A stretch of DNA of 64,000 nt from Lysobacter sp. ISL-50 (GCF_018612875.1 NZ_JAGGRI010000023.1:62001-126000), one strand, 5' to 3'; shown: positions 46,485 through 56,431, numbered from the stretch's first letter. The notes: generated by a model from the letters alone, not told the origin. Made by a program: numbers and translations.

Positions 46485-47812
46485 CGAGCGAACGCCAGGC
46501 GCTGCCCGTTCGGCGAGCCGACCAGCGAGGTGCCGTCCCAGGCCAGCACGCCGTTGACCCAGGTCGAGGCGATGCGCGAGTGGAAGGTGCGGCCTTCGAA
46601 CGGCGACCAGCCGCATTTGGACAGCACGTCCTCGCGCTGCACGGTGTAGGGCAGGTCGTCGATCAGCACCAGATCGGCGAAATAACCCTCGCGCAGGAAG
46701 CCGCGCTGCTCGACATCGAACAGCTTGGCCGGCGCGTGCGCGAACTTGTCCACCACCTGGGCGGTGCTCAGGCGGCCTTCGTGCACCAGTTCCAGCGCGG
46801 CGTTGAGGGCGAACTGCACCAGCGGCAGGCCGCTCGGCGCGGAGGTGTAGGGGCGGGCCTTTTCTTCCAGCGTATGCGGCGCGTGGTCGGTGGCGAGCAC
46901 GTCGATCACGTCCTCGGCGACCGCGCGGATCAGCGCCTCGCGATCGGCCGGGTCCTTGATCGCCGGATTGCACTTGATCAGATGGCCGAGCTTGGCGTAG
47001 TCGTCGCGATCGAAGCGCAGGAAGTGGATGCAGGTCTCGGCGGTGATGCGCTTGCCCTCGATCGGGCCGGCCTGGAACAGCGCCAGCTCGTCGGCGGTGC
47101 TGATGTGCAGCACGTGCAGGCGGGTGTTGTGCTTGCGCGCCAGCGAGATCGCCAGTTCGGTGGATTTCTTGCAGGCCTGGCGCGAGCGGATGTCGGGATG
47201 GAACTGCGCCGGAATGTCGTCGCCGTACTTCGCCTTGTAGACGGCGAGCTCGGCGTCGATCATCGGCGTGTCTTCGCAGTGGGTGATGATCGGCGTGGGC
47301 ACGTCGCGGAAGATCGCGTCGAGGGTGACCGGATCGTCCACCAGCATGTTGCCGGTCGATGCGCCCATGAACACCTTCACTCCCGGCGCGGTGCGCGGGT
47401 CCAGCGACTGGATCGCGGCGAGGTTGTCGTTGCTGGCGCCCAGGTAGAACCCGTAGTTGGCCCGGGCCCGTCCGGCCGCGCGCCGGTACTTGTCCTCCAG
47501 CGCGGCGGCGTCGAGGGTGGGCGGGCTGGTGTTGGGCATGTCCATGAAGGTGGTCAGCCCGCCGGCCACCGCGGCGGCCGATTCGGTCGCCATGTCGGCT
47601 TTGTATTCCAGTCCGGGTTCACGGAAATGAACCTGGTCGTCGATCATGCCCGGCAGCAGGCGCCGGCCGCGCGCGTCGATCACGCTCTCGCCGTCGCGGC
47701 CGGACAGGCCGGTGCCGATCTGGGCGATGCGGCCGTCCTCGATGCGCAGGTCGCCGTCGTACTCGCGTCCTTCGTTGACCAGGCGGGCGTTGACGATCAG
47801 GGTCGATGGCAT
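46481..47812 (-). CDS. pyrC: Dihydroorotase
   Basis: This 443-residue amidohydrolase cyclises carbamoyl-aspartate to dihydroorotate in pyrimidine synthesis. Family marks are [41 protein letters not shown] with the lysine to be carbamylated, and [15 protein letters not shown]. The metal motif reads DQVH rather than the usual HVH, a variant seen in this long dihydroorotase type. It overlaps yidD by 16 bp upstream and the M23 gene by 4 bp downstream. Allantoinase is the alternative reading, but the DHAPH block favours dihydroorotase. Confidence 0.9.
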   Translation of the reverse strand: MPSTLIVNARLVNEGREYDGDLRIEDGRIAQIGTGLSGRDGESVIDARGRRLLPGMIDDQVHFREPGLEYKADMATESAAAVAGGLTTFMDMPNTSPPTLDAAALEDKYRRAAGRARANYGFYLGASNDNLAAIQSLDPRTAPGVKVFMGASTGNMLVDDPVTLDAIFRDVPTPIITHCEDTPMIDAELAVYKAKYGDDIPAQFHPDIRSRQACKKSTELAISLARKHNTRLHVLHISTADELALFQAGPIEGKRITAETCIHFLRFDRDDYAKLGHLIKCNPAIKDPADREALIRAVAEDVIDVLATDHAPHTLEEKARPYTSAPSGLPLVQFALNAALELVHEGRLSTAQVVDKFAHAPAKLFDVEQRGFLREGYFADLVLIDDLPYTVQREDVLSKCGWSPFEGRTFHSRIASTWVNGVLAWDGTSLVGSPNGQRLAFAR

Positions 47813-48102
47813 GAGCAGTTTCCGGAAGAGGGCGCGGTGGAGGCGGATTCGCGGTGATGCGGACCCGGCGGGGCGGAGTCGTCCCCGGTGCCGGGCACCG
47901 GGTCGTAGCCGCCGGGATTGAGAGGATGGCAGCGCGCCAGTCGCTTGACCGTGAGCCAGCTGCCCTTAAGTGCGCCGTAGTGCCCGATCGCCGTCATCGA
48001 ATACGACGAACAGCTGGGATGAAAGCGGCAACGTTGGCCGAGCAAGGGGCTGATCCAACGTTTATAGCCACGTAGCAGGGCGATGAGCAGGCGGTCGATC
48101 AC
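47797..48102 (-). CDS. yidD: Membrane protein insertion efficiency factor YidD
   Basis: This 101-residue protein starts at ATG 48102. It has the full family pattern: an amphipathic start ([21 protein letters not shown]), the [15 protein letters not shown] block, [24 protein letters not shown]. It helps the YidC insertase. It usually sits in the rpmH-rnpA-yidD-yidC cluster; here it heads a pyrC operon and its last 16 bp overlap pyrC. The C-terminal 25 residues are unconserved. The gap 48103-48459 between this gene and the divergent DksA-like gene should hold both promoters; I see no other gene in it. Confidence 0.93.
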   Translation of the reverse strand: MIDRLLIALLRGYKRWISPLLGQRCRFHPSCSSYSMTAIGHYGALKGSWLTVKRLARCHPLNPGGYDPVPGTGDDSAPPGPHHRESASTAPSSGNCSCHRP

Positions 48103-48459
48103 GTTTCCTTAATGCCGGCAACGGTAGTGACGGGGGGCGGGGAAGCGTGTCGCAAAGCCCCGCGCAGGACGCTATTTTACGCCGCGATCGGCCTCGCACA
48201 GCGCGGTTGCCGCGGGTGCCGCAGCAGGGTATAACAGCGCGCTTTCCCCAAACAAGGCAAGTGCAAGACGAAGGTCCGCCGCAGCGTGGAATCGCTGTTG
48301 CCGTGCTGGTCGGACTAGGCGAAAACCGGCTTGTCGCCGGATTTCACTTGCGGTCATCGAGCGCATGTGCATTTGATGGCCGGGTGGGTCATGCTTGGCC
48401 CGCGATGTCTCCGGACCGCGTTCGGAGGCGCCCTCAGGGAATAGAAGGACAAGCCGCTC

Positions 48460-49554
48460 GTGGCAGTGAAAAAACCTGCGAAGAAGGCCGCCAAGGCGGT
48501 CAAGAAGACCGTCAAGCCGGCTGCGAAGAAGGCGGCCAAACCTGCGGCCAAGCCCGCGCCGAAGAAAGCGGTCGCCAAGAAGGCGGTCGTCAAGAAGGCC
48601 CCGGCCAAGGCGGCGGCGAAAAAGCCCACGGCGAGTAAACCGGCGGCCAAGCAGGCCGTTGTGACCAAGAAAGCGGCGCCGGCCAAGCCGGCACCGGCGA
48701 AGAAGACCGTCGCCCCACCGGCCGCCAAGCCGGCGGCAGCGGTGAAGAAAGCGGCGCCCGCGCCGGCCAAAGCCGCGACCGCGCCCTCCGCGGCAGGCAA
48801 GAACGTAGCAACAAAGACGCCGGAGCTTAAAAAAGTTGAAGCTAAAAAGCCCGAAGCTGTGAAGCACAAACCTGCGCCTGCCGCCAAACCGCCCGCATCG
48901 CAGCCCCCCGCCCCGGAGGCGGCCGCTGCGGCACAGGCCGACCGTATCTCCGACCAAAACAAGAACACAGTGACCCAGACAGCATCCAGCAAGACACCCG
49001 CGGGTAAGCCCGCGACGACCGCCGCCGCGGCCCCGCGTCCGGCCGGCAAGGTGGCCGTGGCCGTCACGGCCAAGCAACCCACCGCGCCGGCCCCCAAGAC
49101 CAAGGTCAAGGTCGTGGCTTACAAGAACGATCCCGCCACCGGCCGCCCGATCGTCCCGGAGGGCTACAAGCCCGGCTCGGACGAGGAATACATGAGCCCG
49201 TTGCAACTCGAGTACTTCCGTCAGCGCCTGCTGCAGTGGCGCACGGATCTGGTCGAGGAGTCCAAGCAGACCATCGAGAACCTCAAGGACGAAGTGCGCG
49301 ACGTCGGCGACGAAGCCGAACGCGCGACGCGTGAGACGGAGAACTCGCTCGAACTGCGCACCCGCGACCGTTATCGCAAGCTGATCAGCAAGATCGACAG
49401 CACGCTCAAGCGGGTGGATTCGGGCGACTACGGCTTCTGCGTCGATACCGGCGAAGAAATCGGCCTGGAGCGCCTGGAGGCGCGCCTGACCGCCGAGCGC
49501 ACCATCGACGCGCAGGAACGCTGGGAACATATGCAGAAGCAGATGGGCGACTGA
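48460..49554 (+). CDS. DksA/TraR-family protein with a long histone-H1-like Lys/Ala/Pro N-terminal tail
   Basis: The 364-residue protein starts at GTG 48460, with GAAGGA upstream. Residues 1-220 are Ala/Lys/Pro repeats (KKPAKKAAKAVKK, KKAVAKKAVV), like eukaryote-type H1 tails in bacterial chromatin proteins. Residues 230-364 are a DksA domain: MSPLQLEYFRQRLLQW, a coiled coil with DEVRDVGDEAERATRE at the tip (the Asp-x-x-Asp-x-Ala motif is kept), and YGFCVDTGEEIGLERLEAR. Of the four zinc-finger cysteines only the first remains; the others are Thr, Thr and Ala. It probably binds RNA polymerase and DNA together. The tail would tether it to the nucleoid. Confidence 0.88.
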   Translation: MAVKKPAKKAAKAVKKTVKPAAKKAAKPAAKPAPKKAVAKKAVVKKAPAKAAAKKPTASKPAAKQAVVTKKAAPAKPAPAKKTVAPPAAKPAAAVKKAAPAPAKAATAPSAAGKNVATKTPELKKVEAKKPEAVKHKPAPAAKPPASQPPAPEAAAAAQADRISDQNKNTVTQTASSKTPAGKPATTAAAAPRPAGKVAVAVTAKQPTAPAPKTKVKVVAYKNDPATGRPIVPEGYKPGSDEEYMSPLQLEYFRQRLLQWRTDLVEESKQTIENLKDEVRDVGDEAERATRETENSLELRTRDRYRKLISKIDSTLKRVDSGDYGFCVDTGEEIGLERLEARLTAERTIDAQERWEHMQKQMGD

Positions 49555-49586
49555 CCGGCGTTTGCTCTCCGGTCGATCCAGAAAGA

Positions 49587-49612
49587 AGCCCCGCGCAAGC
49601 GGGGTTTTTTTT
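49587..49612 (+). terminator. Terminator of the DksA-like gene
   Basis: CCCCGC/GCGGGG with a GCAA loop is followed by eight T, 33 bp after the stop codon. Confidence 0.92.
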
Positions 49613-49667
49613 GTGGCTGTGGGGCCGACCACGTGCTTGGAACTGTCAACGAAACCGCATCCTCTCC

Positions 49668-49771
49668 CTCTCCCGCTTGCGGGAGAGGGCTGGGGTGAGG
49701 GGGAGCGCCGCAGGCGCGAACACCCCTGCAGTTCCCTCACCCCAACCCCTCTCCCGCGAGCGGGAGAGGGG
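49668..49771. repeat. Pair of CTCTCCCGC...GCGGGAGAG palindromes
   Basis: CCCTCTCCCGCTTGCGGGAG and the inverted CTCTCCCGCGAGCGGGAGAG each form a hairpin and face each other about 60 bp apart. The same palindrome occurs at 55081, 55166, 56432 and 56542. The minus-strand MFS operon ends here, so it may also act as its terminator. Confidence 0.8.
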
Positions 49772-49799
49772 CTATAGCGGCGTCCTCGTTGTTGGCGGC

Positions 49800-51089
49800 C
49801 TACTGCAACTCGCGCAAATCCAGCCGCCGCAATTTCGGCGCCAGTTTCGCCGTCGCCCCGACCACGGCCAGGGTCATGCAGCCGCCGAAGATCACCGACG
49901 GCACCAGGCCCATCAGCTTGGCCGCCAGGCCCGATTCGAACGCGCCCAGCTCGTTGGACGAGCCGATGAAGATGCCGTTGATCGACGACACCCGCCCGCG
50001 CATCTCGTCCGGAGTGGACAACTGCAGGATGGTCGAACGCAGCACCACCGACACCCCGTCGCACATGCCCGACAGCATCAGCATCGCCGCCGACAGCCAG
50101 AAACTGCGCGACAAGGCGAAGCCGATGATGCACAGGCCGAACCCGGCCACGGCGTACAGCAGCAGGCGCCCGGTGTTCTTCTGCGGCGGGTGCCGGGCCA
50201 GCCACAGCCCTATCAGCACCGCGCCGGCGGCCGGCGCCGCGCGCAGCACGCCGAGGGCTTCCGGGCCGTAGTGCAGGACGTCGTGGATGAACGCCGGCAG
50301 CAGCGCCACCGCGCCGCCGAACAGCACCGAGAACATGTCCAGCGCCTGCGCGCCGAGCACGACCTGATTGTTGAAGACGAAACGCAGGCCTTCGCCGATG
50401 CTCTTGAACACCGGCGCGCGCTCGGCCTGCGGCGGCGGCTCGGTCACGCGCAGGGTGATGATCGCGATCGCGGCGGCCAGGGCGAAACCGGCGGCGACCA
50501 GATAGGCCGAAGTCTTGCCGCCCCAGGCCACCAGCGCGCCGCCCAGCGCCGGGCCCAGCACCAGCCCGGTCTGCATGACCACGCTGCTGATGCCCGAGCC
50601 GCGCGCGAAGTGCTCGCGCTTGAGCACGCGCGCGAACAGCGACATGTACACCGGCGACAGGAACGCGCGGACCACGCCGTTGATCGCGATCGCCGTGTAG
50701 ATGGTCAGGGTGGAGAAGCCGAAACCGCCGGCGGGCAGCACGACGCCGGCGACGCCGGCCAGCATCAGCGTGGTCAGCAGCAGGCCCAGGCAGGCGAACA
50801 TGCCCAGCTTGCGCCGCGGCAGATGATCGACCGCGTAGCCGGCGAACAGGGCGAAGCAGAAGTAGGGAATGACTTCGGTGAGCCCGATCAGGCCCAGCGC
50901 GAACGGATCGCGGGTGATCTCGTAGACGTGCCAGCCGACCGTGACCGCGACGATCTGGTACGACAGCATCGCCAGCAGGCGATAGACCAGCAGCCCCGCG
51001 AACCCGGGATTGCGCAGCAGGTGCGAGGCGCTGATCGGGGTGGGGCCGCTCGCGGCGCCGGGTTCGGCGCGGACGGCGTTCTCGTTCAC
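49800..51089 (-). CDS. MFS transporter (EntS-like DHA group)
   Basis: The 429-residue protein starts at GTG 51089, overlapping the sufE stop (GTGA). About twelve transmembrane helices are visible (e.g. FAGLLVYRLLAMLSYQIVAV, LGMFACLGLLLTTLMLAG, GVVRAFLSPVYMSLFARV). The short motif between helices 2 and 3 (YAVDHLPRRKLG) and the later EMRGRVSSINGIFIG are typical of exporters of the enterobactin-type/MFS_3 group. The substrate is unknown. It is third in the cysS-sufE operon, with no visible link in function. Confidence 0.88.
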   Translation of the reverse strand: MNENAVRAEPGAASGPTPISASHLLRNPGFAGLLVYRLLAMLSYQIVAVTVGWHVYEITRDPFALGLIGLTEVIPYFCFALFAGYAVDHLPRRKLGMFACLGLLLTTLMLAGVAGVVLPAGGFGFSTLTIYTAIAINGVVRAFLSPVYMSLFARVLKREHFARGSGISSVVMQTGLVLGPALGGALVAWGGKTSAYLVAAGFALAAAIAIITLRVTEPPPQAERAPVFKSIGEGLRFVFNNQVVLGAQALDMFSVLFGGAVALLPAFIHDVLHYGPEALGVLRAAPAAGAVLIGLWLARHPPQKNTGRLLLYAVAGFGLCIIGFALSRSFWLSAAMLMLSGMCDGVSVVLRSTILQLSTPDEMRGRVSSINGIFIGSSNELGAFESGLAAKLMGLVPSVIFGGCMTLAVVGATAKLAPKLRRLDLRELQ

Positions 51090-51535
51090 AGCCGGCGCTG
51101 CGCCTGTTCGCGAATGAAGGCCAGCAACGAGGCCAGACCGTTGTTGCGGGTCGGCGAGAGGTGCTTGGCCAGGCCGATGTCGGCGATGTAGTCGGCCTGG
51201 GTGGCGACGATTTCGACCGCGCTGCGGCCCGAATACACGCGCAGGGCCAGATAGATCAGGCCCGAGACGATGGCCGAATCGCTGATGGCGTGGAAGGTGA
51301 GGTGGCTGGCGTCGCCTTCGACCACGATCCACACCATCGACTGGCAGCCCAGCAGGCGGTGTTCTTCCGTTTTCCATTCCGCCGGCAGGTCCGGCAGCTT
51401 GCGGCCGAGGTCGATCAGGTACTGATAGCGCTCGGACCAGTCGCCGAAGAACGCGAACTCGTCACGGATCGCCGCCTGCGCCTGCGCGGCGCTGGCTTCG
51501 ATCGGGAACGGCGAGGCGAGGGCGGTGGCGTTCAT
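51086..51535 (-). CDS. sufE: SufE/CsdE sulfur acceptor protein
   Basis: This 149-residue protein takes persulfide sulfur from a SufS-type cysteine desulfurase for Fe-S cluster assembly. The accepting residue is Cys64 in [24 protein letters not shown] and [12 protein letters not shown] are further family marks. It overlaps cysS upstream and the MFS gene downstream by 4 bp each. The linkage to cysS gives a loose cysteine/sulfur theme. Confidence 0.94.
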   Translation of the reverse strand: MNATALASPFPIEASAAQAQAAIRDEFAFFGDWSERYQYLIDLGRKLPDLPAEWKTEEHRLLGCQSMVWIVVEGDASHLTFHAISDSAIVSGLIYLALRVYSGRSAVEIVATQADYIADIGLAKHLSPTRNNGLASLLAFIREQAQRRL

Positions 51536-52905
51536 CGCGAACGCTTCCAGCGCACGCCGGCCGGCGTGTCTTCCAGCAGGATGCCTTCATCGGCGAGTTG
51601 CTGGCGGATGGCGTCGGCGCGGGCGAAATCGCGCGCCTTCTTGGCCGCGTTGCGTTCATCGACCAGAGCCTGGATGCGCGCGTCGTCGCCTTCCGCCGTC
51701 GCGCCGGAGAACCACGCGGCCGGGTCTTGCTGCAGCAGGCCCAGGGCCAGGCCGGCGCCGAGCAGATCGCGCTTGAGCCGCGATTGTTCGGCCGGATCGG
51801 TGGCCTTGCGGGCGTCGCCGGCGATGCGCGCCAGCTCGGCCAGCGCGCGCGGGGTGTTGAGATCGTCTTCGAGCGCGGTTTCCACGCTGTCGGGAATGGC
51901 GACAGCGCCGGCGTCGACGCCGGCCAGATCGCGCAACGTGCCGTACAGGCGTTCGAGCGTGCGCGTGCACTGCTCGATCAAACCGTCCGACCACTCCAGC
52001 GGCTGCCGGTAATGCGCCGACAGCAGGGCGTAGCGCAGGACTTCCGGAGGATATTGCGCGATCAGATCGTGGATCTTCTGAATGTTGCCGACCGACTTCG
52101 ACATCTTGCCGCCGTCGAAATTGAGCATGCCATTGTGCAGCCACCAGCGCGCGAACACCTTGCCGCCATGCGCGCACTCGCTTTGCGCGATCTCGTTCTC
52201 GTGGTGCGGGAACTGCAGATCGACGCCGCCGGCGTGGATGTCGATGGTCTCGCCCAGGTGCGCGGCGGCCATAGCCGAGCATTCGATGTGCCAGCCCGGA
52301 CGGCCGCGGCCCCAGGGCGACGGCCAGCCGGGAAGCTCCTCGCTGGAGGGCTTCCACAACACGAAATCGCCCGCATCGCGCTTGTAGGGCGCGACTTCGA
52401 CCCGCGCGCCGGCGCGCATGTCTTCGATGTCGCGGCGCGAAAGCTTGCCGTAGCCGTCGAAACTGGCGATCGAGAACAGCACGTGCTGCTCGGCCTCGTA
52501 GGCGTGGCCGCTTTCGATCAGGCGCCCGATCATCGCCACGATTTCGCCGATATGCGCGGTCGCGGCCGGCTCCAGGTCCGGCGGCCGCACGCCGAGCGCG
52601 GCCATGTCCTCGCGGTAGGCGGCGGCGAAGCGGTCGGTGATGGCCGAGATCGGCACGCCTTGCTCGGCCGCGGCGGCGTTGATCTTGTCGTCTACGTCGG
52701 TGATGTTGCGCGCATAGGCCAGCGCGCCGTAGCGCCGGCGCAGCAGGTCGGCGAGCACGCCGAACACCACCGGGCCACGCGCGTTGCCGATATGGACGTA
52801 GTTGTAGACCGTGGGGCCGCAGACATACATCGTCGGGCGCGAGGGGTCCAGCGGCTGGAACGGTTCGACCTGTCGCGACAGGCTGTTGTAGAGATGCAGG
52901 CTCAT
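51532..52905 (-). CDS. cysS: Cysteinyl-tRNA synthetase
   Basis: This 457-residue class-I synthetase starts at ATG 52905 ([16 protein letters not shown]). It has the zinc cysteine in [11 protein letters not shown], the HIGH motif as HIGNARG, the zinc pair in WHIECSAMA and [15 protein letters not shown], and KMSKSVGN. The length is normal. The stop overlaps the sufE start. The upstream frame extends to 53115 but without conserved sequence, so the later ATG is right. Confidence 0.97.
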   Translation of the reverse strand: MSLHLYNSLSRQVEPFQPLDPSRPTMYVCGPTVYNYVHIGNARGPVVFGVLADLLRRRYGALAYARNITDVDDKINAAAAEQGVPISAITDRFAAAYREDMAALGVRPPDLEPAATAHIGEIVAMIGRLIESGHAYEAEQHVLFSIASFDGYGKLSRRDIEDMRAGARVEVAPYKRDAGDFVLWKPSSEELPGWPSPWGRGRPGWHIECSAMAAAHLGETIDIHAGGVDLQFPHHENEIAQSECAHGGKVFARWWLHNGMLNFDGGKMSKSVGNIQKIHDLIAQYPPEVLRYALLSAHYRQPLEWSDGLIEQCTRTLERLYGTLRDLAGVDAGAVAIPDSVETALEDDLNTPRALAELARIAGDARKATDPAEQSRLKRDLLGAGLALGLLQQDPAAWFSGATAEGDDARIQALVDERNAAKKARDFARADAIRQQLADEGILLEDTPAGVRWKRSR

Positions 52906-53196
52906 GGATAGAAGGCTTGGGGTCGGGTTCATTCTAGCGGCCGTAAGTGTTCGCGGACGCGGCGGCGGACGAATATTCCGCCCGGACGCGGCAATTCGAC
53001 GAAACCCGGCGGCCCTCGCCGCGTTATCGCCGCCGGCCCGGGCACGAAGCGGCCGCGCAGACCGGCGCCGACCGGGCCTGATATCCGGGGCGCGCGGCGA
53101 GCCCATCGCCAGCAAGGACGGGGCCTAAAGGCGGGATTCAGGCCGTGAGCGGACACTGCTCTTACACTTTATTCACAGTTCCCACTCGCGAGCCCG

Positions 53197-53667
53197 ATGA
53201 ACCGAATCGCCCTGCAGGTCTCGATCCTGGTGCTGACCGGCGCTGCGGCGGTCCTGTGGACGAAGCCGGCGGCGGCGCAGCAGCACACGGTGATCCAGGC
53301 CGAAAACGTGCGTTTCGACTACGCCCAGGTGCTGCGAGTGACCCCGGTCTACCAGACGTTGCGCGCCACCACGGTGGAACAACAATGTGATCCCGAGCCC
53401 ACCGGCAAGGCCGATTCGCGCCTGTCGCGCGTGGTCGGCGCGGTGCGCGAAGCCCTGGGCCGCGAGCGCGACCCCAAGCCCAGCACCGGCGAGAACTGCC
53501 GCCCGGTGCCGGTGGAGCGCGAATTCCGCCGCCCGATCGCCTATGACGTGGACTACGTCTACAAGGGCAGCCGGTTCCGCTCGCGCCTGCCCGAAGACCC
53601 GGGCAACAAGCTCAAGGTCCGGGTCGCGGTGACCCCGGTCATCGCCCCGATCAGCACCTCGCGCTGA
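53197..53667 (+). CDS. Small exported protein of unknown function
   Basis: This 156-residue protein starts at ATG 53197 with a signal peptide (LQVSILVLTGAAAVLW, cleaved near AAAQ). The mature part contains VRFDYAQVLRVTPVYQTLRA, two cysteines (QQCDPEP, ENCRPVP) and YDVDYVYKGSRFRSRLPEDPG. The last block resembles the beta-strand end of YcfJ/UmoD-type envelope proteins, but the glycine-zipper region of those proteins is absent. It is probably periplasmic. It is alone, between divergent cysS and the arginine cluster. Confidence 0.8.
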   Translation: MNRIALQVSILVLTGAAAVLWTKPAAAQQHTVIQAENVRFDYAQVLRVTPVYQTLRATTVEQQCDPEPTGKADSRLSRVVGAVREALGRERDPKPSTGENCRPVPVEREFRRPIAYDVDYVYKGSRFRSRLPEDPGNKLKVRVAVTPVIAPISTSR

Positions 53668-53893
53668 GCGCCGCCTGCCGCGGGGTTCGCGTTTCCGCCC
53701 TTCGCGGCTTGCGCCCCGGCCCCGTGCATGCGAGCATTCGCGGCCTCATGAACCCGAACTACGCCGACGCCGATATCCTGACCTCCGCCTACATGGCGGC
53801 GGGCATGACCTCGCGCGCGCGCCGACCGTTGCCCTGCCAATCCGCTGGGTGACGGCGCTCGCCGTCGTTCGTGTAACAAGCTGCACACACGAG

Positions 53894-53920
53894 AAGCCCA
53901 GCCTAGCGCTGGGCTTTTTT
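53894..53920 (+). terminator. Terminator upstream of the arginine cluster
   Basis: AAGCCCAGC pairs with GCTGGGCTT around CTAGC and is followed by six T. It lies 227 bp after the exported-protein gene and 143 bp before argF', so it ends the former transcript or attenuates the latter. The gap 53668-54062 also holds a 34-codon frame at 53748-53852 and inverted heptamer repeats. Confidence 0.9.
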
Positions 53921-53933
53921 GTTTTTCGGCTCG

Positions 53934-54058
53934 GGAATCGGGAATGGGGAATCGGGAATCGTCAAAACAGGATCGACGTCCCCCAGTTCTCCTCGCGATT
54001 TCCACGCCAACGCCGTTGCCCGCTGTTCCCATTCCCGATTCCCTATTCCCGACTCCCG
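53934..54058. repeat. Inverted heptamer arrays before argF'
   Basis: Degenerate copies of GGGAATC (about 53936-53960) face copies of GATTCCC (about 54033-54058) 70 bp apart, so the two arms can pair. The right arm ends 4 bp before the argF' start codon and would cover its ribosome-binding region. Confidence 0.75.
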
Positions 54059-54062
54059 AAAA

Positions 54063-55070
54063 ATGACCAAGCACTTCCTCAACACCCAGGACTGGTCGCG
54101 CGCCGACCTCGACGCGCTGCTCGCGCAGGCCGCTGTGTTCAAGCGCAGCAAGCTCGGCGATCAGCTCAAGGGCAAATCGATCGCGCTGGTGTTCTTCAAC
54201 CCGTCGATGCGCACCCGCACCAGCTTCGAGCTGGGCGCGTTCCAGCTCGGCGGCCATGCGGTGGTGTTGCAGCCGGGCAAGGACGCGTGGCCGATCGAGT
54301 TCGATCTGGGCACGGTGATGGACGGCGATACCGAAGAGCACATCGCCGAAGTGGCCAAGGTGCTGGGCCGTTACGTCGATCTGATCGGCGTGCGCGCGTT
54401 CCCGAAGTTCGTCGACTGGGCCACTGACCGCCAGGACAAAGTGCTGGCCAGCTTCGCCAGGTATTCGCCGGTGCCGGTCATCAACATGGAGACCATCACC
54501 CATCCCTGCCAGGAGCTGGCGCACGCGCTGGCGCTGCAGGAGCATTTCGGCACCAGCGATCTGCGCGGCAAGAAGTACGTGCTGACCTGGACCTATCACC
54601 CCAAGCCGCTCAACACCGCGGTGGCCAACTCGGCGCTGACCATCGCCACGCGCCTGGGGATGGACGTGACCTTGCTGTGCCCGACGCCGGAGTACGTGCT
54701 CGACGAGCGCTACATGGGCTGGGCCGAGCAGAACGTCGCGCAGAGCGGCGGCTCGCTCAAGATCAGCCACGACATCGAAAGCGCCTACACCGGCGCCGAC
54801 GTGGTTTACGCCAAGAGCTGGGGCGCGTTGCCGTATTTCGGCAACTGGGGCCCGGAAAAGCCGATCCGCGACCGGTACAAGCACTTCATCGTCGACGAAG
54901 CCAAGATGGCGCTGACCAACAACGGCGTCTTCAGCCACTGCCTGCCGCTGCGCCGCAACGTCAAGGCCACCGACGGCGTGATGGATTCGCCGCAGTGCAT
55001 CGCCATCGACGAAGCCGAGAACCGTCTGCATGTGCAGAAGGCGATCATGGCCGCTTTGATGAAGCAGTAA
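54063..55070 (+). CDS. argF': N-acetylornithine carbamoyltransferase (ArgF')
   Basis: This 335-residue enzyme transfers carbamoyl phosphate to N-acetylornithine, giving N-acetylcitrulline. The carbamoyl-phosphate motif is SMRTRTSFELG, followed by the HPCQELAHALALQEHFGT block and HCLPLRRNVKATD. VFFNPSMRTRTSFELGAFQL and the WTYHPKPLNTAVANS loop match the acetylornithine-specific enzyme of Xanthomonas rather than normal ornithine transcarbamoylase, which has STRTR and a different substrate loop. It opens the arginine cluster. No clear Shine-Dalgarno is seen, because repeats abut the ATG. Confidence 0.93.
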   Translation: MTKHFLNTQDWSRADLDALLAQAAVFKRSKLGDQLKGKSIALVFFNPSMRTRTSFELGAFQLGGHAVVLQPGKDAWPIEFDLGTVMDGDTEEHIAEVAKVLGRYVDLIGVRAFPKFVDWATDRQDKVLASFARYSPVPVINMETITHPCQELAHALALQEHFGTSDLRGKKYVLTWTYHPKPLNTAVANSALTIATRLGMDVTLLCPTPEYVLDERYMGWAEQNVAQSGGSLKISHDIESAYTGADVVYAKSWGALPYFGNWGPEKPIRDRYKHFIVDEAKMALTNNGVFSHCLPLRRNVKATDGVMDSPQCIAIDEAENRLHVQKAIMAALMKQ

Positions 55071-55078
55071 TTCCTTTA

Positions 55079-55195
55079 CTCCCTCTCCCGCTTGCGGGAG
55101 AGGGCAGGGGTGAGGGCACGCGACCTCGCCTCGAACCCACACCACTTCCGCTTGCCCCCACCCCAACCCTCCCCCGCAAGCGGGGGAGGGAGCCA
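55079..55195. repeat. Facing REP-like palindromes between argF' and argG
   Basis: CCCTCTCCCGCTTGCGGGAG (about 55081) and CCCTCCCCCGCAAGCGGGGG (about 55168) with flanking GGGGTGAGGG/CCCCACCCC-type arms form two hairpins that can also pair with each other. They are the same family as at 49668. Confidence 0.8.
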
Positions 55196-55218
55196 AACAG
55201 AACAGAGACTTTCCGAAC

Positions 55219-56415
55219 ATGAGCAAAGACATAGTCCTCGCCTTCTCCGGCGGCCTCGACACCAGCTTCTGCGTGCCCTACCTGCAAGAGCGCGGCTGGG
55301 CCGTGCACACCGTGTTCGCCGACACCGGCGGCGTGGACGCGGAAGAGCGCGCTTTCATCGAGCAGCGCGCGGCCGAGCTGGGCGTCGCCAGCCACGTCAC
55401 CATCGACGGCGGCCCGGCGATCTGGTCGGGCTTCGTCAAACCCTTCGTCTGGGCCGGCGAGGGCTATCAGGGCCAGTATCCGTTGCTGGTGTCGGACCGT
55501 TACCTGATCGTCGAAGCCGCGCTCAAGCGCGCCGACGAACTGGGCTGCAAGGTCATCGCCCACGGCTGCACCGGCATGGGCAACGACCAGGTGCGTTTCG
55601 ACCTGGCGGTGAAGGCGCTGGGCGATTACGAAATCGTCGCGCCGATCCGCGAAATCCAGAAAGAACACACCGAAGTGCGCGCCTACGAGCAGAAGTATCT
55701 CGAAGACCGCGGCTTCGGCGTGCGCGCCAAGCAGAAGGCCTACACCATCAACGAAAACCTGCTCGGCCTGACCATGTCCGGCGGCGAGATCGATCGCTGG
55801 CAGGCGCCGGGCGAGGGCGCGGTGGGCTGGTGCAAGCCGCGTGCGCAGTGGCCGAGCGAAGCGCTCAAGGTCACGATCACGTTCGAGAACGGCGAAGCGG
55901 TCGCCTTGAACGGAGAGGCCATCGCAGGCCATGTGTTGCTCGCTAAGCTCAACGGGCTTTTTGCTCAGTACGGCGTTGGCCGCGGCCTGTACACCGGCGA
56001 CACCACCATCGGCCTGAAGGGCCGCATCATCTTCGAAGCGCCGGGCCTGATCGCGCTGCTGACCGCGCATCGCGCGCTGGAAGAAGCGGTGCTGACCAAG
56101 CAGCAGAACCGCTTCAAGCCCGAAGTGGCGCGCAAGTGGGTCGAGCTGGTGTACGAAGGTTTCTTCCACGACCCGCTCAAGACCGACCTGGAAGCGTTCC
56201 TGGCCAGCTCGCAGTCCACCGTCAACGGCGAAGTGGTGCTGGAAACCAGCGGCGGCGTGGTCAACGCGGTCGCGGTGAATTCGCCGCACATCCTCAACGC
56301 CAAGGGCGCGACCTACGCCCAGGCGGCCGACTGGGGCGTGGCCGAGGCCGAGGGCTTCATCAAATTGTTCGGAATGAGCAGCACGCTGTGGGCCGAGATC
56401 AATCGCAAGAATTGA
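55219..56415 (+). CDS. argG: Argininosuccinate synthase
   Basis: This 398-residue enzyme condenses citrulline with aspartate using ATP. It has the N-type PP-loop in [39 protein letters not shown] and [17 protein letters not shown]. It starts at ATG 55219. It acts on the citrulline produced by the next gene's product. The C-terminal region is of the shorter Xanthomonas kind but complete. Confidence 0.96.
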   Translation: MSKDIVLAFSGGLDTSFCVPYLQERGWAVHTVFADTGGVDAEERAFIEQRAAELGVASHVTIDGGPAIWSGFVKPFVWAGEGYQGQYPLLVSDRYLIVEAALKRADELGCKVIAHGCTGMGNDQVRFDLAVKALGDYEIVAPIREIQKEHTEVRAYEQKYLEDRGFGVRAKQKAYTINENLLGLTMSGGEIDRWQAPGEGAVGWCKPRAQWPSEALKVTITFENGEAVALNGEAIAGHVLLAKLNGLFAQYGVGRGLYTGDTTIGLKGRIIFEAPGLIALLTAHRALEEAVLTKQQNRFKPEVARKWVELVYEGFFHDPLKTDLEAFLASSQSTVNGEVVLETSGGVVNAVAVNSPHILNAKGATYAQAADWGVAEAEGFIKLFGMSSTLWAEINRKN

Positions 56416-56431
56416 TTGATCGCGTAAAGCC

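Noticed and set aside
48147-48638. Plus-strand frame rich in Gln/Glu/Gly overlapping the start of the DksA-like gene
   Set aside because: It is a shifted reading of the Lys/Ala/Pro tail codons and has no independent support.
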